From assembly GCA_047967505.1 (NCBI GenBank), contig CM106540.1: a stretch of DNA of 64,000 nucleotides. One strand, written 5' to 3'. A program made the translations under genes and the position numbers. The notes under the pieces were generated by a model. It searched no databases. It saw only the letters and a list, made by a program, of their open reading frames with translations, and was not told the DNA's origin. Position 1 is the first letter of the stretch. Each line of letters starts with the position of its first letter. The stretch is from Dipteris shenzhenensis (Eukaryota > Polypodiophyta > Polypodiopsida > Gleicheniales). Shown here one piece after another: positions 11,001 to 21,591 of the stretch.

Positions 11001-12331
11001 GATATGCTCAGAAAAAGGGCATAGATTATGAGGAGACTTTTGCTCCTACATCCACTTTTACGATGACAACCATCAGGTCAATTATAGCCATGGCTGCAAA
11101 TTTTGAATGGAATGTTCATCAATTGGACATTAAAATAGCTTTCCTTAATGGAGACTTGTTGGAAGAGGTTTATGTCAAACAACCTCCGGGCTTTCAAATT
11201 TCAGAAAATGCACTTCAGGTATGCAAGCTGAATAAAGCTTTGTATGGGCTGAAACAAGCCCCACGTGCATGGTATGCCAAAATTGATGCCTTTCTGACCA
11301 GCAAGGGACTGCACAATAGTCCAACTGAGAGCACCCTCTACATAAAGAAGGATGGGGGGGATATTCTGGTCATCATTCTTTATGTAGATGACATGCTCCT
11401 CACCGGATCAAATGAGGAAGTAATTGCAGATTTCAAGACCCAATTGAAAGCTACATTTGATATGTCAGACTTGGGCTTGTTACATTTCTTTTTGGGGATC
11501 CAGTTTATTCAAGAGAAACGTGGCATTGTTATGTCTCAGTCCAAGTATGTTCAAAAGCTCTTGGACAGATTCAACATGCATGATTGCAAGCCTATGTCCA
11601 CTCCCATGGAGCCAGGGCTGAGGCTTACAATGCATGATGCGGGTGAATCAATTGATGTCACACTCTATAGTCAGGCTGTTGGATGCCTCATTTATCTCTG
11701 CAATACACGACCTGATATTCAGTTTTCAGTTTCTCAGGTGAGCAGATATATGCACAGCCCAAAGACTATGCACTGGCAGGCTGTAAAATGCATCTTCCGT
11801 TACTTGCAAGGTACAAAGTCTTTTGGCTTGATGTTTCCCAAGGGGGGTGACTTGCAGATGCATGCTTACAGTGACTCAGATTGGGCTGGAGACTATGATA
11901 CTAGGCAATCCACCAGTGGGAATTGTTTCTTTCTAGGACATGCTTGCATTTCTTGGTTGAACAAGAAACAGTCTACAGTGGCTACCTCCTCATGTGAAGC
12001 TGAGTACAGGGCAGCTTTCACAACGACAGTTGAATGTGTTTGGCTGTGTCGTTTATTTGCTGATCTTCATCTTTCATTGGAGGGTCCTTCTCCGATTCTC
12101 ACTAATAGTCAGTGTGCTATAGCAGTGACAAAGAATCCTGTGTTTCATGCTCGCACGAAGCACATTGAGGTTCACTATCACTATGTCAGAGAGAAGTTGC
12201 ATGCAGGAGAGATCAGTATGATCTATGTGTCAACACATGACAATGTTGCAGACATCTTCACCAAAGCACTTCCACGTGAAAAGTTTGAGGCATTTCGTAG
12301 TGCCCTGAACTTATATCCTTTTGGTGATTGA
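8009..12331 (+). pseudogene. Copia Gag-Pol polyprotein, two in-frame stops
   Basis: A single frame encodes the whole polyprotein, counted from the ATG at 8009. Residues 1-270 are Gag (UBN2 type). Near residue 279 is a knuckle reading CHYYKKLGHYIGEC, in which the second Cys is replaced by Tyr. Protease DSGASKHI starts near 384. The integrase triad is D587 (HSDVCG), D650 (RTDQGGEY) and E686 (GKAEWKNR), with 35 residues between the last two. RT follows with YVDD at 11381-11392, then RNase H (YSDSDWAGD, SSCEAEYRA) and the TKHIEVHYHYVRE tail. TAA at 10154-10156 falls in integrase and TAG at 10562-10564 lies between integrase and RT. There is no frameshift, so decay is by point mutation only. An ATG-less open extension upstream to 7814 is leader. 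Confidence 0.93.
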
Positions 12332-12357
12332 TCATTTCCTTGTACATGACATTGGCA

Positions 12358-12368
12358 CTACAGGGGAG
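12358..12368 (+). other. Polypurine tract of the copia element
   Basis: CTACAGGGGAG directly precedes the TGTTAG of the 3' LTR; the purine core is AGGGGAG. Confidence 0.7.
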
Positions 12369-12556
12369 TGTTAGAATTATTATTATAATTCAGCAGTGAC
12401 CAATGTAATGTAATAAGTAGGTTAGGGGCACTCTTCCCTCATTTAGAGGTTTTTCCCCCTAAACACAGTTAGTTCACTAACTACGGTTAGTGAAGGATAA
12501 GGTTTTGTCACTTAGACAAAACCCATCCCACTTCTTGTAACAGTCACTTCTTCTAT
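12369..12556 (+). repeat. 3' LTR of the copia element, truncated
   Basis: It matches the 5' LTR from TGTTAG up to CACTTCTTCTAT and then changes to unrelated sequence, so the last 59 bp or so and the CTAACA end are missing. Relative to the 5' LTR it has a short insertion (CCCCCTAAACAC area) and a 3-bp insertion. Confidence 0.88.
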
Positions 12557-13064
12557 ACAGACTCACACTGAGTAAATAAGAAGGCGAAAGAAAGTTGCAA
12601 CATGCTTGCTTGCAATTCTCAAGACAATATTTAAGTATTACTCAAGTCCAATACATTTAGGAACACATGACAAAAAATAAAGGGGTCGAAACAGGGACAA
12701 CCCCCTCCCCCATCCTTTACTATGTTTAGGGTTACTTCGCTTCTAAGACTCTTTTTCTACCTGAAAGGTTCGCAGCAGTGATAAGCATCTTGACAATGCT
12801 CTGACTAAAGCCAAGTATCAAGGAAATCCATCAACATCATTGAAGTAGACTGCAAGATACTTCCAATGATGCCAACCTTTACTATGTTTGAACTCAATCG
12901 AAGAAACTGGAATCCTTACAAAACAGTTAGGAAATGTGGTAAGAACAAAAAGGCCACCATCAAACGTCATCAAAAGGGACAACAAAATCAATCTTAGCCT
13001 ACAATTCCAATTTACATACTTGCAAACCCAATGGGGATACTTACTACTTGCAAACCCAATGGGG
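12557..13064. other. Unassigned stretch, possibly intron of the L9 gene
   Basis: No transposon coding sequence was seen. A short repeat (GCAAACCCAATGGGG) occurs twice near 13022-13064. On the minus strand a 45-bp block around 12770-12815 is flanked by AG and GT and could be an exon, but no frame is convincing. The stretch lies on the 3' side of the L9 exons, separated from them by a solo LTR. Confidence 0.3.
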
Positions 13065-14095
13065 TGTTGGAAAGGTCACCTCCCCATCTGTAAGGCCCCA
13101 AATGAGGAGAGCGTGGGGGAGGGAGACCTAGGGCAGGATGTGCCCAAGAGGAAAAGAAGAGAGGGGCTGCCACATGGGCAGCACCTCACAGCAAAGTATA
13201 TGGGCAGGTCTATGGCCTGCAAGCAGGGCTGGCAGGTGGCAGGACAGCAGCAGCAAAGGGGCTGGACCCTGCATGGAACAAAGGGCCAGCAAAGGTCCCT
13301 AAATAGGGCTGGATAGGCAGCCAACCAGCCAACCAACTGGTCGGTTGGTTAGGGCTGCTACAGACCAGCCAGTCGGCCCATTTAGGGCTGGCTGGTCGGT
13401 TGGTTCAAGGGGGCCTTGAGCCCTATAAAAGGAGAGGCCTCAGGCCTCATTTCATCATCCAACATCCAGCAGAAAGTGGAGCAGACAAGAGCAGCCTGAA
13501 GGCATTCCCTTTGGCCTCATCTTGGAGGTACCAAGGAGAGTTGAAGGAGTGCTGCAGACTGAGTTCCCTAAGGGCTGGGACCTTGGCTGTCTTCTAGGGC
13601 AGCAAGGTGTTGTGATCATCATTCCTTCTGGAGCAGCCATTCACAAGCAAGTTGGAGCAGTGGAACAGGGATCTGTGTGCTGCAGACAAAGCTTGGCAGG
13701 GGCTGCCCACCTAGGCTGATTCACAAGCAATAAGATGGAGAAGAACACACTGAACGGAAAGTGTACAGAAGCTCGAGGTGGAGCACGCGGGCTCGAGTCT
13801 AGAGATAGCCGGCAGATAGGAGAAGGACCTTGTGGTTAGATCAGAGGACCACACCATTGGTGGGACTCTGGATCTCTCTCTCTTGTATTGTGTCCATAGT
13901 TTTGGACGGAAATATATATTTTGGTGGTTTCTCTATCTGGCTGGTTCATTGTCTATTGATGAGTCTGCACACCTATGTGACGCACATTAAGTAAAGAAGT
14001 TTGTGATTCCTCACCCCACACGCACACTATGTGAGCTCCTGGGCATTACTATAAGTCTTCCGCTGTGCGTACCCTCTGTTGGGTATTTTCTAACA
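13065..14095 (+). repeat. Solo LTR with 5-bp target duplication
   Basis: A 1031-bp block starts TGTTGGAAAG and ends TTTTCTAACA. It is flanked on both sides by TGGGG (13060-13064 and 14096-14100). There is no internal coding domain, PBS or polypurine tract, so this is a solo LTR left by recombination between two LTRs. A TATA-like CTATAAAAGG sits near 13421-13430. The final 190 bp or so is repeated in antisense at about 32165-32350, and a more distant relative is at 43554-44401. Plus orientation is assigned from the TATA box. Confidence 0.85.
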
Positions 14096-14404
14096 TGGGG
14101 ATACTTACTTCTAGCTCTCAATAAGTATAGACCTATATGCCATATCCCTATTTTTTGCAACAAAACCACATCCTTTCCCTTCCCTCAGCCTTTTAACTTA
14201 CTAATACCACTGTGGCTGAATATCACATTAAAAGCTTAAAGACACAGAAAAATGCTGGAATATCATGAACCAGATGTTAGTTGCACAATTTGCAGATGGT
14301 CTTTAAAGAACGAATTCTTTTCATGTCATGACTACCAGGCTTGAAATATGTGGAAAGGGGAAAAAATGATTGTCATGACTAATTAGGCTTGAAAGACAGA
14401 CTAC

Positions 14405-14781
14405 CTCAACTTGCTTTCGAACAAGAAGCACATACTTCTCAAGCTTTGGCAAGGCAAGTAATTGTGGAATCAACTTGTTTCGGGCATATCCTTTCGCTAC
14501 TTTCACAATTTCTCCAGCTTTTCCAACTTTTTCAAGGTTCTGCACATCAGCAGATTGAAAACTGATTTTAAAAATGTGAGAGTATCCTGTAATCAGAACA
14601 GCAAGCATAAAGACATTGTTATATTATGACTGAAAACTTTGCTCTCGGAGCATAGAAATTAACCACCAGGAAACCTAAATACCGTTGTGAGAATGACTTC
14701 CATCTGCTTCGGTGCAGCCTTAAGTCCACGATTCTGTGAAAAAAGCCAGTTCTGTTGCCTGGCACACAGCCCTGAATCCCA
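14405..14781 (-). CDS. Ribosomal protein bL9, organellar, two exons (partial gene)
   Basis: The minus strand carries two exons with GT-AG borders. The upstream exon (14781-14683, 33 codons) ends in KAAPKQMEVILTT, and the downstream exon (14539-14405, 45 codons) begins NLEKVGKAGEIVKVAKGYAR and continues NKLIPQLLALPKLEKYV. The 143-bp intron between them is phase 0. Joined, they give the N-terminal domain signature of L9 (M-x-V-I-L...GxxVxVxxGYARNxLIP), a protein that braces the base of the large ribosomal subunit. The basic residues before the methionine suggest an imported organellar protein, most likely mitochondrial. The upstream acceptor at 14782 is tentative; the downstream donor GTAGTC (14404-14399) is clear. 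First exon and C-terminal exons were not identified, so it is either a gene with transposon-filled introns or a fragment. Confidence 0.78.
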
Positions 14782-15173
14782 CTGCTATCAACCAGAGTCA
14801 AAACAGTGAAAATCTTGAGCTTCCAACATTATGTGCTAGAAAGGTTTAAAAGTCTTCAAAAATACTGCAAACTTCATTACTTGCACATCTGAGCTGAATG
14901 CAAGAAAATCTCAATTGTTTGGCTTCTGGATTTCCTGAAGATTCTCAAATCACTGCCTTTATATGGAAATAAGACCTTCATTAGCATTTGACATCATGTT
15001 GGGTTTCACAATCAATACGGCAAAATCTTAAAGGGAAGCTAGAAACAGTCTATCCCAGTTCTTTTGATAATTTGATCTTTTTCTGAAGTAATTCTGATCA
15101 AATCACCACCAAAACACGTACACCCCTCATATGACACATAGTTGTCTGCGAGTTCCAGAAATTTGGTACACTT
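14782..15173 (-). other. Probable intron or flank of the L9 gene
   Basis: On the minus strand this AT-rich stretch precedes the L9 exons and ends in a T-rich run and AG acceptor (GTTGATAGCAG). No transposon homology or further exon was recognised. A LINE fragment begins at about 15174. Confidence 0.4.
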
Positions 15174-15651
15174 ATGCACGCACGCTATACAACATTCTGC
15201 ATAAGCCTGTTCCTGACCTCTCACACATCTCGCCCCAATTCCTCCACACTTTTCACTAAGGGAGGTGTTAAGGACGCTGTGATGAAGCTTCATAATAGCC
15301 CGGTGAAAGATTATAAGGAGTTACGCACTGAATTCATTGCATATGGGATTAATATCATAGCCCCAATCGTAGCGAAGCTCTTCAATGGAGCTGTTTGCCT
15401 TGGCTTCCCACGCACCTAGACCCTTAATACCATCTCACCCATTCACAAGGCAAGGAATCCCATGAACACAGAGAACTACAGGACCATCATGATTGGCCAT
15501 GTCATGTCCGAGATCTATGCATCAGTGCTTGACTCTAAGGTTAGTCGATTCGCAGAGATGCAGGTACTCAGAGTAGAGGGGTAGGCCGGATTCCGATGTG
15601 ATCACGGGACCATGGACCACATACTCACTCTCAGGTGCATCATCGAGGAGG
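15174..15651 (+). pseudogene. LINE RT, 5' part (split by gypsy element)
   Basis: The sequence parallels 1073-1560 of the first LINE: a linker, then FTKGGVKDAVMKLHNS, EFIAYGINIIAPIVAKLFN and a degraded NYRTIMIGHVMSEIYASVL. Stops occur near 15418 and 15583. The frame breaks at 15651 where a gypsy LTR begins, and the LINE resumes at 18427. Its left end at about 15174 is the 5' truncation point. Confidence 0.85.
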
Positions 15652-16730
15652 TGTCACATGCACCCCTGCACTCAGGTGCAAGGTGACAACTAGCTTCATC
15701 GACAAAGAGCAAATAGTTTCTATGATAGGATATTTTGTCGTATGCCGTGACCCCATTGTGAGCCATGTCTAGGGACAATCAGGCACGAGATACATAGGTC
15801 AGTCTCTCAGCCTTAGGTCAAGTAAAAAAGTCAGTCCTTGTTCACTAGTACCCACTGGAGAACAGTAGGTTAGTGTTTCCGCCATTGGGTTTTAGCTAGG
15901 TCTAGGTCTCAGCCTAGGTTAGGAGCCCAGAAGGACCCCAAAGGGCTGGACCAAGTGAGCTCTTATCAAGGGAGAATGGGCTGGGGTAGGGCGGCCTTTA
16001 TAGGCCACTCTGTGCCCCTCCCTAGGCAGTAAATATGTGGGTTAAAGAGCCCAACAAGCCAGCCAACCAGCCGACTGGCTGTTTGGGGCTGGTAGGCTCA
16101 TCCCACAGCCCCCTATTAAAGGGGGGGCTGCTCCCCTCATTCCTCATTCAGTCCCCAGCAATCTAGCCCTCAATCTCCAGCCTAGTGCAGCCCTCAGCCC
16201 TTCCATAAGCCCCCTGCAAGACAGCAATGAGTTCAGCAATCCCTAAGGGTGATCCAGGAAGGTGTCCACGCAGCACCATAGCGCGGCTTGGAGTTGAGAT
16301 TTGGGGTTCCTGATTCAGCAGCTTTCTTTTACAGTTTTCAGCTCTTTTCTCAGTTCTTTCACTGCTCTCTTTACCTCCATCTTTCTCAGCTTTCATATAG
16401 ATCTCACAAGCTCCATAGCTCAGATTTCCATCTTCCCTTCATTTTCCACACTCAAGCAGCTCCGCTGCAAGTCCAGGGACAGCACAAGCCTCTCCAATAT
16501 CCTTGCACAATGGTTCACATCTTCCGTGTGGGCAGCGTGGTCTTGATCGAGACTTAGGTTGCTTGTCAGGCATTTGTGGGTCAGCTCTCTGTATCGAAGG
16601 GTCATCCTCAGAGTTGTCTCCCGAGCTCTCTGAAGGAGTGTCAGTTGTATTTTTTTGCAGTTCTCCAAGATATACAGTAAATTCTTCCCCATTTGAGGAG
16701 GGGGGCCCTCAGTGGGTACAGGGATCCAAA
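15652..16730 (+). repeat. 5' LTR of the deleted gypsy element (3' end lost)
   Basis: It matches 17574-18290 except for about 350 extra bases, mostly at 16250-16570, that are absent from the 3' LTR. The last part of the LTR is missing because the sequence jumps at about 16730 to integrase sequence. A GC-rich promoter-like block with TTTATAGG and ATTAAAGG lies near 15990-16125. The extra block has relatives on the minus strand near 24370-24790. Confidence 0.75.
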
Positions 16731-17565
16731 TATTTTGGTCCTCTATGGAGGTCCCTGTTCGAAAACTTTGGCACCAAGCTCTAGATGTCCAGCGCATTTC
16801 ATCCACAAACTGACGGGCAATCAAAGGTATACAATCAATGGCTCTTAATGCACTAAGATCATATTGTCATGATGCGCAATCAAAGTGGGAGCAGTACCTT
16901 CCATTAGTGCAGGCCATATGGAACGATACCTACTCTTCAAGTATTGGGTTTACCCCATATGAAGCCGTTTTCAGAAGGAGGTTCTCTTCACTCCTCACCA
17001 AGATGATATCACCATCCCTCAAAGCCAACAAAACTACAGAATCCATGGTCGAGATCACGGAGTCAGTTAAAGACAACCTCGCCAAAGCACAAACAACATA
17101 CACACGCCAAGTCAATTAGAGGGTGATTGGGTTTATCTGAGGATTATAAAGCAAAGGCTAAAACAAGTGGGCAAGCGATGCCCTAAGTTATCCTTCAATA
17201 GTTTCAGATCATTCTCCATCATTAAGAAGATCAATGATGTCTCTATGAAGCTGCGGTTACGAGAAAGGTGGACGATGCATAATGTCTTCCACATGGTATG
17301 ATTGAAACCATATATTGGTCCAACACTCAACGATATCTCTAGGAAGCAGCAGCCCGAGGTGATCGACGAGGCACATGTCATTGAGCTGGAGCAGATTCTC
17401 CTCCACAAATGGAAGCATGGGTCAAGATGCCGGGTCTGTGAATTCTACATGAAGTTTCAACATCAAGGAACCCATGAAGTGGTGTGGCTAGACAAAAGTT
17501 TCTTCCAGGAATTCCTGCAAATCTTGGCGGACTACTTGGAGGCCATGCAACTACCACCAAGTTAA
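16731..17565 (+). pseudogene. Gypsy integrase C-terminal half and chromodomain relic
   Basis: Three frames together spell a gypsy integrase end: FHPQTDGQSKV near 16797-16830 (the catalytic Glu expected in a 'DGQSEV' context reads Lys), WEQYLPLVQAIWNDTYSSSI, GFTPYEAVF, and a basic tail. The 17302-17565 frame holds a chromodomain-like segment (QILLHKWKHGSRCRVCEFY, then VVWLDKSFFQEF). Several frameshifts and stops separate these pieces, for example near 16855 and 17118. The product would have joined cDNA to the chromosome; this copy is dead. Confidence 0.8.
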
Positions 17566-17573
17566 GGAGGAAA

Positions 17574-18426
17574 TGTCACATGCACCCTGCACTTAGGTGC
17601 AAGGTGACAACTAGCTTCATCGACAAAGTGCAAAGAGTTCCCATGATTTGATATTGTGTTGTATGCAGTGACCCCCTTGTGAGCCCTTGTCCAGGGACAG
17701 TCAGGCACGAGCTACATAGGTCAATCTCTCAGCCTTTAGGTCAAGTCGAAAAGTCAGTCCTTGTTCACTAGTAACCACTGGAGAACAGTATGTTAGTGTT
17801 TCCGTCATTGGGTTTTAGCTAGGTCTAGGTTTCAGCCTAGGTTAGAGGCCCAAAAGAGCCCCAAAGGGCCGGACCAAGTAAGCTCCTATCAAGGGAGAAT
17901 GGGCTAGGGAAGGGCTGCCTTTATAGGCTGCCCTGTGCCCCCCCCTAGGCAGTACATATGTGGGGAAATCTAGCTTGTTTGGGACTGGTAGCCTCATCCC
18001 ACAGCCCCCTATTTAAAGGGGGCGTTGCTGCCCTCATTCCTCATTCAGTCCCCAGCAATCTAGCCCTCGGTCTCCAGCCCGGTGCAGCCCTCAATTCTTC
18101 CAAAAGTCCCCTGCAAGACAGCAATCAGTTCAGCAATCCCTGGGTCAGCTCTCCGTATCAAAGGGTCATCCTCAAAGTTGTCTCCTGATCTCTCTGAAGG
18201 AGTGTCAGTTGTAATCTTTTGCAGTTCTCCAAGATATAAAGTAAATTCTTCCCCATTTGGAGAGGGGGCCTTCAATGGGTACAGGGACCCAATCTGATGT
18301 CGACTACATTCTCTCTCTAGCCCCTATTCCACTCTCTCTCTTATGGTGGATATGCATACGCCTCACACAAAGGTTTAAAGAAGGTCTCGCTGCGCATTAC
18401 ACCGTCATTAACTGTTGCATGTTACA
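17574..18426 (+). repeat. 3' LTR of the deleted gypsy element
   Basis: It starts TGTCACATGC just after the purine run AAGGAGGAAA and ends TGTTACA next to the GGAGG duplication. It aligns with the 5' LTR up to about 18290 and supplies the LTR end missing there. Confidence 0.85.
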
Positions 18427-20222
18427 GGAGGCTAGGGAAGCAAAGGGTCTATTGTTGCTTTGTGGACTTGTGCAAGGCCTTACCAAGAGCCCACCTCATT
18501 CGACGATTGCAAGAGTTAGACTACGGACAGGAGATCATTTTGGTTGTCATGGCACTTTATGAGAGGGTTTCGAGCAGAGTCCGGACTAAGGTTGGGTGGT
18601 CCGATGAGGTCATGAGCACGATTGGCATAAAACAAGGGTGTCCCCTCTCACCAACCCTATTTGGCCTCTACATAGATGAGCTCGAGGCTTTTACGCAAAA
18701 TTTAAGGGGGGCTGGATTGGTGCTATGATTCAGATTTTACTATACGCATATGATATGGTATTCTTATCCTCCTCTACAGAGAGCCTCCGGAGATATTTAG
18801 ATGCATTACAATCCTTTTGATTTGAAGGTCAACCTTGGTAAGACCAAGGTTATGATCGTCAATACATCTCGAGCAGCCACGCATAGGGAGCGTTTCACCT
18901 TTGATGGATCATCGGTTGAGATTGTCTGGTCCTACACATACTTAGGGGTTCTCTTTTCTGGCCCTACTTTTATGATGACACCAGTCATGCAGGCTCGCCT
19001 GAGCAAAGGATATGCGTCGCTAGCCATGTTAGAGAGGCAATGCTTCCACTCACACTTCCAGGACCCCCAGACCAAGGCCCTTTTATTTGCTTCATTGGTC
19101 AGACCAATTGGGATGTATGGCAGCCCTTGTTGGGGGCTGGATCTCTCAGAGTGGGCTCATGTGGAGGGTCTACAGGTAGGTTCTCATGCTATCACGGATG
19201 ATTCGTATTAAGCCATCAGTTCTCCACCAGATCATTCAGGCCGAGTTTGGATCATCCTCGCTACAACTTGAGGCAACATTTCAGATTATCACATACTTAT
19301 GGCGTGTCAAGAGGGTACGGTGACTGTACCTCTCAACGTCGTAGAGTACCATGGCTAGCTCTATCCTCATCTATGGCCCTAGCAACTGCGGGTGATCAGA
19401 GATGCTGGTATGCACACACAAACAGGTGGTACGATGACTGTACCTCTCGACGCCGTAGAGTACCATGGCTAGCTCTATCCTCATCTATGGCCCTAGTAGC
19501 TACGGGTGATCAGAGATGCTGATATGCACACACAAGTGGTTCGAGAGATTGGGGCTCCATCCACCGTATGGATAGACTTCCTCCCTTCATTGACGCGCCA
19601 TTTCTCCCACTCGGGTATCACGATGTTAACCAGATCATACATGAGGACCTCTTGCAGCCACATACATTCCAGACCTAGTTGGAACCAAGTGAGCTCCCAG
19701 TGAAGCTTAGCTTCTATAGAGATCACTGCCTACGCATTTCAAAGGACAGCTTTGTTGATCCTCCATGGTATACTCAAATTCACATGCCCCATCCACTAAG
19801 GATCGTTGTTGGGCAATTCCAAGTCTCCAACTCCGCATCGAGAGTGGTCGAGCTGAGGGAGTATCCCAAGGAGAGGCGCATATGCACCTTATGTGATCTA
19901 CAAGAGTTTGAGTCGGAGAAGCACCTCATGTTCATATGCCCATTTAGTATGAGATTTGAGAGCGCTACTTCTGTCTCTTTGGAGACAGTTTCAGGCTACT
20001 TTCCCGCTTTCTATCTTTTCTAGACCAGAGATGTTTGTCCATGAGACAGTCAGACACCGAGAGCACATACTTAGATCACAGAGACAGGGACAGGACACAC
20101 TAGTAGACTCCTCTCAGAGTATGATCACTGAGTTTTTTCAGTCGGACCACACACGCTCTTGCCCCGCAGGGTTCCAACACAGACGTGACCCAGAGCCACA
20201 GTGACGCGACATATCTGACAGA
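18427..20222 (+). pseudogene. LINE RT, 3' part (continues from 15651)
   Basis: After the gypsy insertion the LINE continues with the palm (ALPRAHLIRRLQEL, GIKQGCPLSPTLFGLYIDEL). The catalytic box at 18743-18754 reads YAYD instead of YADD, so a catalytic Asp is lost. Thumb and C-terminal parts follow (NLGKTKVMIVNTSRA, YASLAMLERQCFHSHFQDP), then a knuckle CTLCDLQEFESEKHLMFIC. A segment around 19315-19400 is duplicated in tandem at 19435-19520 (GTACCTCTCRACGYCGTAGA core). No simple-repeat tail was seen; the next LINE begins at about 20223. Confidence 0.85.
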
Positions 20223-20572
20223 GTGGTGAGCCTATATGAGTCAGCACTGTCAGAGTTCGTGCCCTAGGTGGTTTATCGGACTAGGTCAAGAGCACGATCT
20301 GGGTGAAGTAGGGCTGTCCACTCTCACCAATCCTCTTCGTACTTTACATCAATAAGATCACATCCTTTATAGACCACCTAGGAGGCGAGGGACCACTACT
20401 GGCCAACCTCATGATACAGATATTGCTATACGCTGATGACATAGTCCTTATATCATCTTCAGCGGAGGGGCCACAGAGACATCTGGAGGCCCTAGAGGTG
20501 TTCTGCACAGAGAGAGACCTAACAGTCAACCTTAGGAAGACCAAGGTTATGGTCTTCAATAAGGGGGTGCGT
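20223..20572 (+). pseudogene. LINE RT palm fragment
   Basis: This encodes a degraded 'QGCPLSP' region, then TSFIDHLGGEG-like sequence, ILLYADDIVLISSSAEG, and NLRKTKVMVFNKG. The order matches 27545-27880 of another LINE. The frame is open only from 20411. The catalytic YADD is intact at 20429-20440. Confidence 0.83.
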
Positions 20573-21068
20573 CCATGCTGTACTGAAAAGGGGGAGCCTG
20601 TCCATCTAAATACCGTGCTGGCAAACCATGTGGATATCCATGCATACCATGTGTCTGATCCACTCTGTGCTAGTCGTCTAGATGACTCTAGGGCCAGTCT
20701 CGATAATCTCCATTGAGGTAAGTCCCAGACTCTGTGGATGAGTGTCAGTGTCTAAAAGATGGCATTAGCTCGTAGAGGAGTAATGACGAACTCTGCATGT
20801 ATATCTCATGTGGAACTGAGGGCTTACTCAAAATCATTCCGGACCCCATAATCACCTATAGCTGCTCAAATTTCCTCCACTCGGTCGTCGATAGATCACT
20901 CCCCCAGAAGGGTGCTGCATACATGACAGTCGATCGCACTAGTGTGTCAAAGAGCGAGCCCTTAGTCGGTGGCTTGAAGACTGCTCCCAAATGTGTGTAG
21001 GACTGCACTATCTCCACTGGCTCACCACTATAAGTGAAGCTGAGTCGACAGGCCACTGCGCGTGAGGA
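20573..21068 (-). pseudogene. Inverted LINE segment (RT thumb to C-terminal region)
   Basis: Read on the minus strand, this gives FTYSGEPVEIVQSYTHLGAV, then SLFDTLVRSTVMYAAPFWGS and, after frameshifts, the 'PLLFQYS'-like region. These are the residues that should sit between the flanking forward pieces, so the block was flipped in place. Confidence 0.82.
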
Positions 21069-21465
21069 AGTCGATCCTGTGAGACGAGATTAACCGTATC
21101 ATACAGTTAGATCTCTCCAACTCCATACATCTCGAACTTTGAGGGGGAAGGGGGGACTAGGAGCTCCCCACCAAGTCCCAGTTCTATCGCGACCACTTCC
21201 TGAGAGTATCAGAGGAGGGATTCATCATTAGACCCATGTATCTCGAGGACAAAGGAGTCTCACATGCACTAAGGATTGCCATTGGACACATGCGTGTTTC
21301 ATTCCATCAGTTGAGGATTGAGACAGGGAGAGCAGTAGGCATACCCAGAGAGAAGTGGATCTCTATGCTATGCACAGTGGGAGTGGTTGAGACACGGGAG
21401 CATTTTCTATGTGCCTACCCTACCTATTATGAGATCAAGGAACGATACCATTGACTCTACCAAGA
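21069..21465 (+). pseudogene. LINE C-terminal region before the copia insertion
   Basis: Forward LINE sequence resumes with EINRIIQLDLSNS-like residues, FYRDHFLRVSEEGFII, SHALRIAIGHMRVSFHQLRI and a knuckle MLCTVGVVETREHFLCAYP followed by TYYEIKERYH. The copia element starts at about 21466. Confidence 0.8.
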
Positions 21466-21591
21466 TGTAGGCTATAGCAAGCAATGGAAACTCAAAAATG
21501 GAGTAATGAATTGCTGCAAAACTGAGAGTGGAGGCTCAAGAGAGAGCCAACATAACAAAACCCTAGGGCTAAATTGCCAAGTTGTCTTCAG

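Larger units (their letters stand above)
6761..12556 (+). mobile_element. Ty1/copia element, nearly complete
   Basis: The element has, in order, a 5' LTR (6761-6994), a primer-binding site (6997-7008), a 1-kb leader, a single-frame gag-pol (8009-12331), a polypurine tract (about 12358-12368) and a 3' LTR (12369-12556) that lacks its last 59 bp or so. The LTRs differ by a short insertion and a 3-bp indel, so the insertion is not very recent. No target duplication can be shown because the 3' end is lost. It has the canonical copia order protease-integrase-RT-RNase H. Confidence 0.92.
15652..18426 (+). mobile_element. Internally deleted Ty3/gypsy element nested in a LINE
   Basis: The element starts TGTCACATGC and ends GCATGTTACA. 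It is flanked by GGAGG on both sides (15647-15651 and 18427-18431), a 5-bp target duplication. The LTRs are 15652 to about 16730 and 17574-18426. The internal part keeps only an integrase tail and a chromodomain; gag, protease, RT and RNase H are gone. Removing the element restores LINE continuity. Confidence 0.87.
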
